NCBI GenBank assembly: GCA_002714305.1
Contig: PAWY01000019.1
Location: forward strand, 12,718-19,429
Length of the DNA: 6,712 bases
Origin: Methanobacteriota archaeon
GTDB taxonomy: Archaea > Thermoplasmatota > Poseidoniia > Poseidoniales > Poseidoniaceae
Direction: 5' to 3'
Shown: positions 5,612 to 6,712 of the stretch, piece after piece
Layout of the letters: every line of letters begins with the position of its first letter
How positions within the stretch are numbered: position 1 is the first letter of the stretch
The notes under the pieces: generated by a model
What the model was told of the DNA's origin: nothing
Database searches by the model: none
Seen by the model: the letters and a program-made list of their open reading frames with translations, nothing else
Program-made: the position numbers and the translations under genes

Positions 5612-6712
5612 ACTGCTCTTCAGATTCAACCACGCTTTCGGACAAAGAATGTGCTTCATCCACCTCAGGTTCACTTGCTTCAGCAACCTTGGCAGCAACT
5701 TCGGCTCGCTCGTTGATGTCTTCAGTAAACTCCTGTGTCCGCTCCATCAAACCACCCATGGTCGATTCCTGTGGCGGTTCTTGTTCGCCATCGTCGTGCA
5801 TGTGCGCAAGCAGGCCTCCCAAACTCTTGGGAACTTCGAGGGCATCTGGAACAACCGGCATGTCTTCTGCCGCTGCCACCGCATCAAGAATTCGACTCTC
5901 GTTCTTATCGGCGTCCTTCTGGGCCTCCTTGAGCGCAGCCTCACCAAGAGCGATGGCTCGCTCACGGTCAAAGTCGAGAATGCGGCGGCTACAACCGTCT
6001 CCACCGTGCGTGATGCCAATGTGATGGTCAGCCAGCTTGAGGGAGACTTTTCGCAAGGTGACCATGATGAATTGGGCACGCTGGCTTCGTTTTCGGCACA
6101 TCTTCGCAATTCGCTCTGCGTTGTAGGCGTCGAGGTTTTGGTCAACCTCGTCAAAGTAGTAAAAGGGACTTGGATCGTAATCTTGAATGGCAAAAATCAG
6201 AGCCAGCGCAGCCATTGATTGCTCTCCACCAGAGAGTTGTTGACGGCTGACCTTTGACGATTTTCCGCGTGGTTGGGCCCACAGTTCAAGACCTCCTTTG
6301 AACGGCTCTTCGGGGTTCTCGAGGAAGAGTTCACCGCGACCACCGTCGGAGAGTTCATTGTAGGACTTCTTGAAGTTCTCATTGACCTTTTCCAAGACAT
6401 CCACCAAGCGCTCCTTACGCTGGGATTCGAGTTGTTCTGTCACCTCGATGAGGTGCTTGCGACGAGCCTGCAGTGTGGCGAATTCATCCTTCATCAAATC
6501 GAGGCGAGCTTGGCACTCGTCGTACTGTTCAATCGCCATCATGTTGACGTTTCCGAAGTTGTCCATACGACGTTGGAGGTTTCGAAGTTCTCGTTCCAAC
6601 TCCCCCACGTTCTTCAGGCCATCTGGCAGATCATTGAGCGAAAGATTCGCATCGATCAATTCCTGACCCATGAGTTGAACCTCGCCTTCTTTTTCGGCGA
6701 TGGTGCGCATCA
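5610..6712 (-). CDS. smc: Chromosome segregation ATPase SMC, C-terminal part (cut by right window edge)
   Basis: The frame is open from the right edge to a TGA at 5612-5610, giving the last 366 or so residues of SMC; the N-terminal head half, the hinge and most of the coiled coil lie outside. Numbering from the first in-window Met, residues 1-125 are the descending coiled coil, including GNVNMMAIEQYDE (53-65). The head half has the ABC signature LSGGEQS (159-165), Walker B with catalytic Glu FYYFDEVD (183-190), the D-loop QNLDA (191-195), and the segment QFIMVTLRKVSLKLADHHIG (213-232). The ATPase drives DNA entrapment and loop formation with ScpA and ScpB, encoded just downstream. An extra tail of about 115 residues (251-366), rich in Glu/Asp/Ala, follows the head, which normally ends soon after this point. 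It carries two similar motifs, SLGGLL (296-301) and TMGGLM (317-322). The Met at 6710 is not a real start. Confidence 0.95.
   Translation of the reverse strand, partial: MRTIAEKEGEVQLMGQELIDANLSLNDLPDGLKNVGELERELRNLQRRMDNFGNVNMMAIEQYDECQARLDLMKDEFATLQARRKHLIEVTEQLESQRKERLVDVLEKVNENFKKSYNELSDGGRGELFLENPEEPFKGGLELWAQPRGKSSKVSRQQLSGGEQSMAALALIFAIQDYDPSPFYYFDEVDQNLDAYNAERIAKMCRKRSQRAQFIMVTLRKVSLKLADHHIGITHGGDGCSRRILDFDRERAIALGEAALKEAQKDADKNESRILDAVAAAEDMPVVPDALEVPKSLGGLLAHMHDDGEQEPPQESTMGGLMERTQEFTEDINERAEVAAKVAEASEPEVDEAHSLSESVVESEEQ

Noticed and set aside
5145..6218. A long plus-strand frame opposite scpA and smc
   Set aside because: It lies entirely antisense to two clearly homologous genes and its translation has no recognisable domain. 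Long antisense frames are common opposite genes of this codon bias.

Overview
The window looks archaeal. The combination of an smc-scpA-scpB condensin operon, a class II (bacterial-type) HMG-CoA reductase, Shine-Dalgarno sites inside operons but not clearly at their first genes, and moderate GC content fits the Thermoplasmatota, most likely a marine Poseidoniales (Marine Group II) genome. The lineage is an inference from gene style and synteny; no rRNA is present to confirm it.

Layout from left to right. (1) Positions 1-2218, minus strand: a two-gene unit. A 614-residue protein with a degenerate P-loop ATPase domain, a long acidic linker and a C-terminal winged helix is followed, with stop and start overlapping as TGATG, by a beta-propeller-like protein that runs off the left edge. 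(2) Positions 2219-2452: a divergent intergenic region holding an ordered array of six TTAACG/CGTTAA half-sites, three in each orientation, around a 14-bp perfect palindrome. A small hairpin covers the next start codon. (3) Positions 2453-3751, plus strand: a complete class II HMG-CoA reductase, the committed step of the mevalonate route to archaeal isoprenoid lipids. (4) Positions 3755-6712, minus strand: smc (3' part only), scpA and scpB, tightly spaced and ending 3 bp from the end of hmgA.

Functionally the right part is the SMC-ScpA-ScpB chromosome-organising complex, with unusual extensions on SMC (an acidic C-terminal tail with a duplicated short motif) and on ScpA (an acidic insert and a charged helical tail). 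The left part is an uncharacterised ATPase/winged-helix plus propeller pair. The most notable unexplained element is the half-site array between the ATPase/winged-helix gene and hmgA. It is placed where it could control both genes, and the winged-helix protein is a natural candidate to bind it. No mobile elements, CRISPR arrays, tRNAs or rRNAs were recognised.
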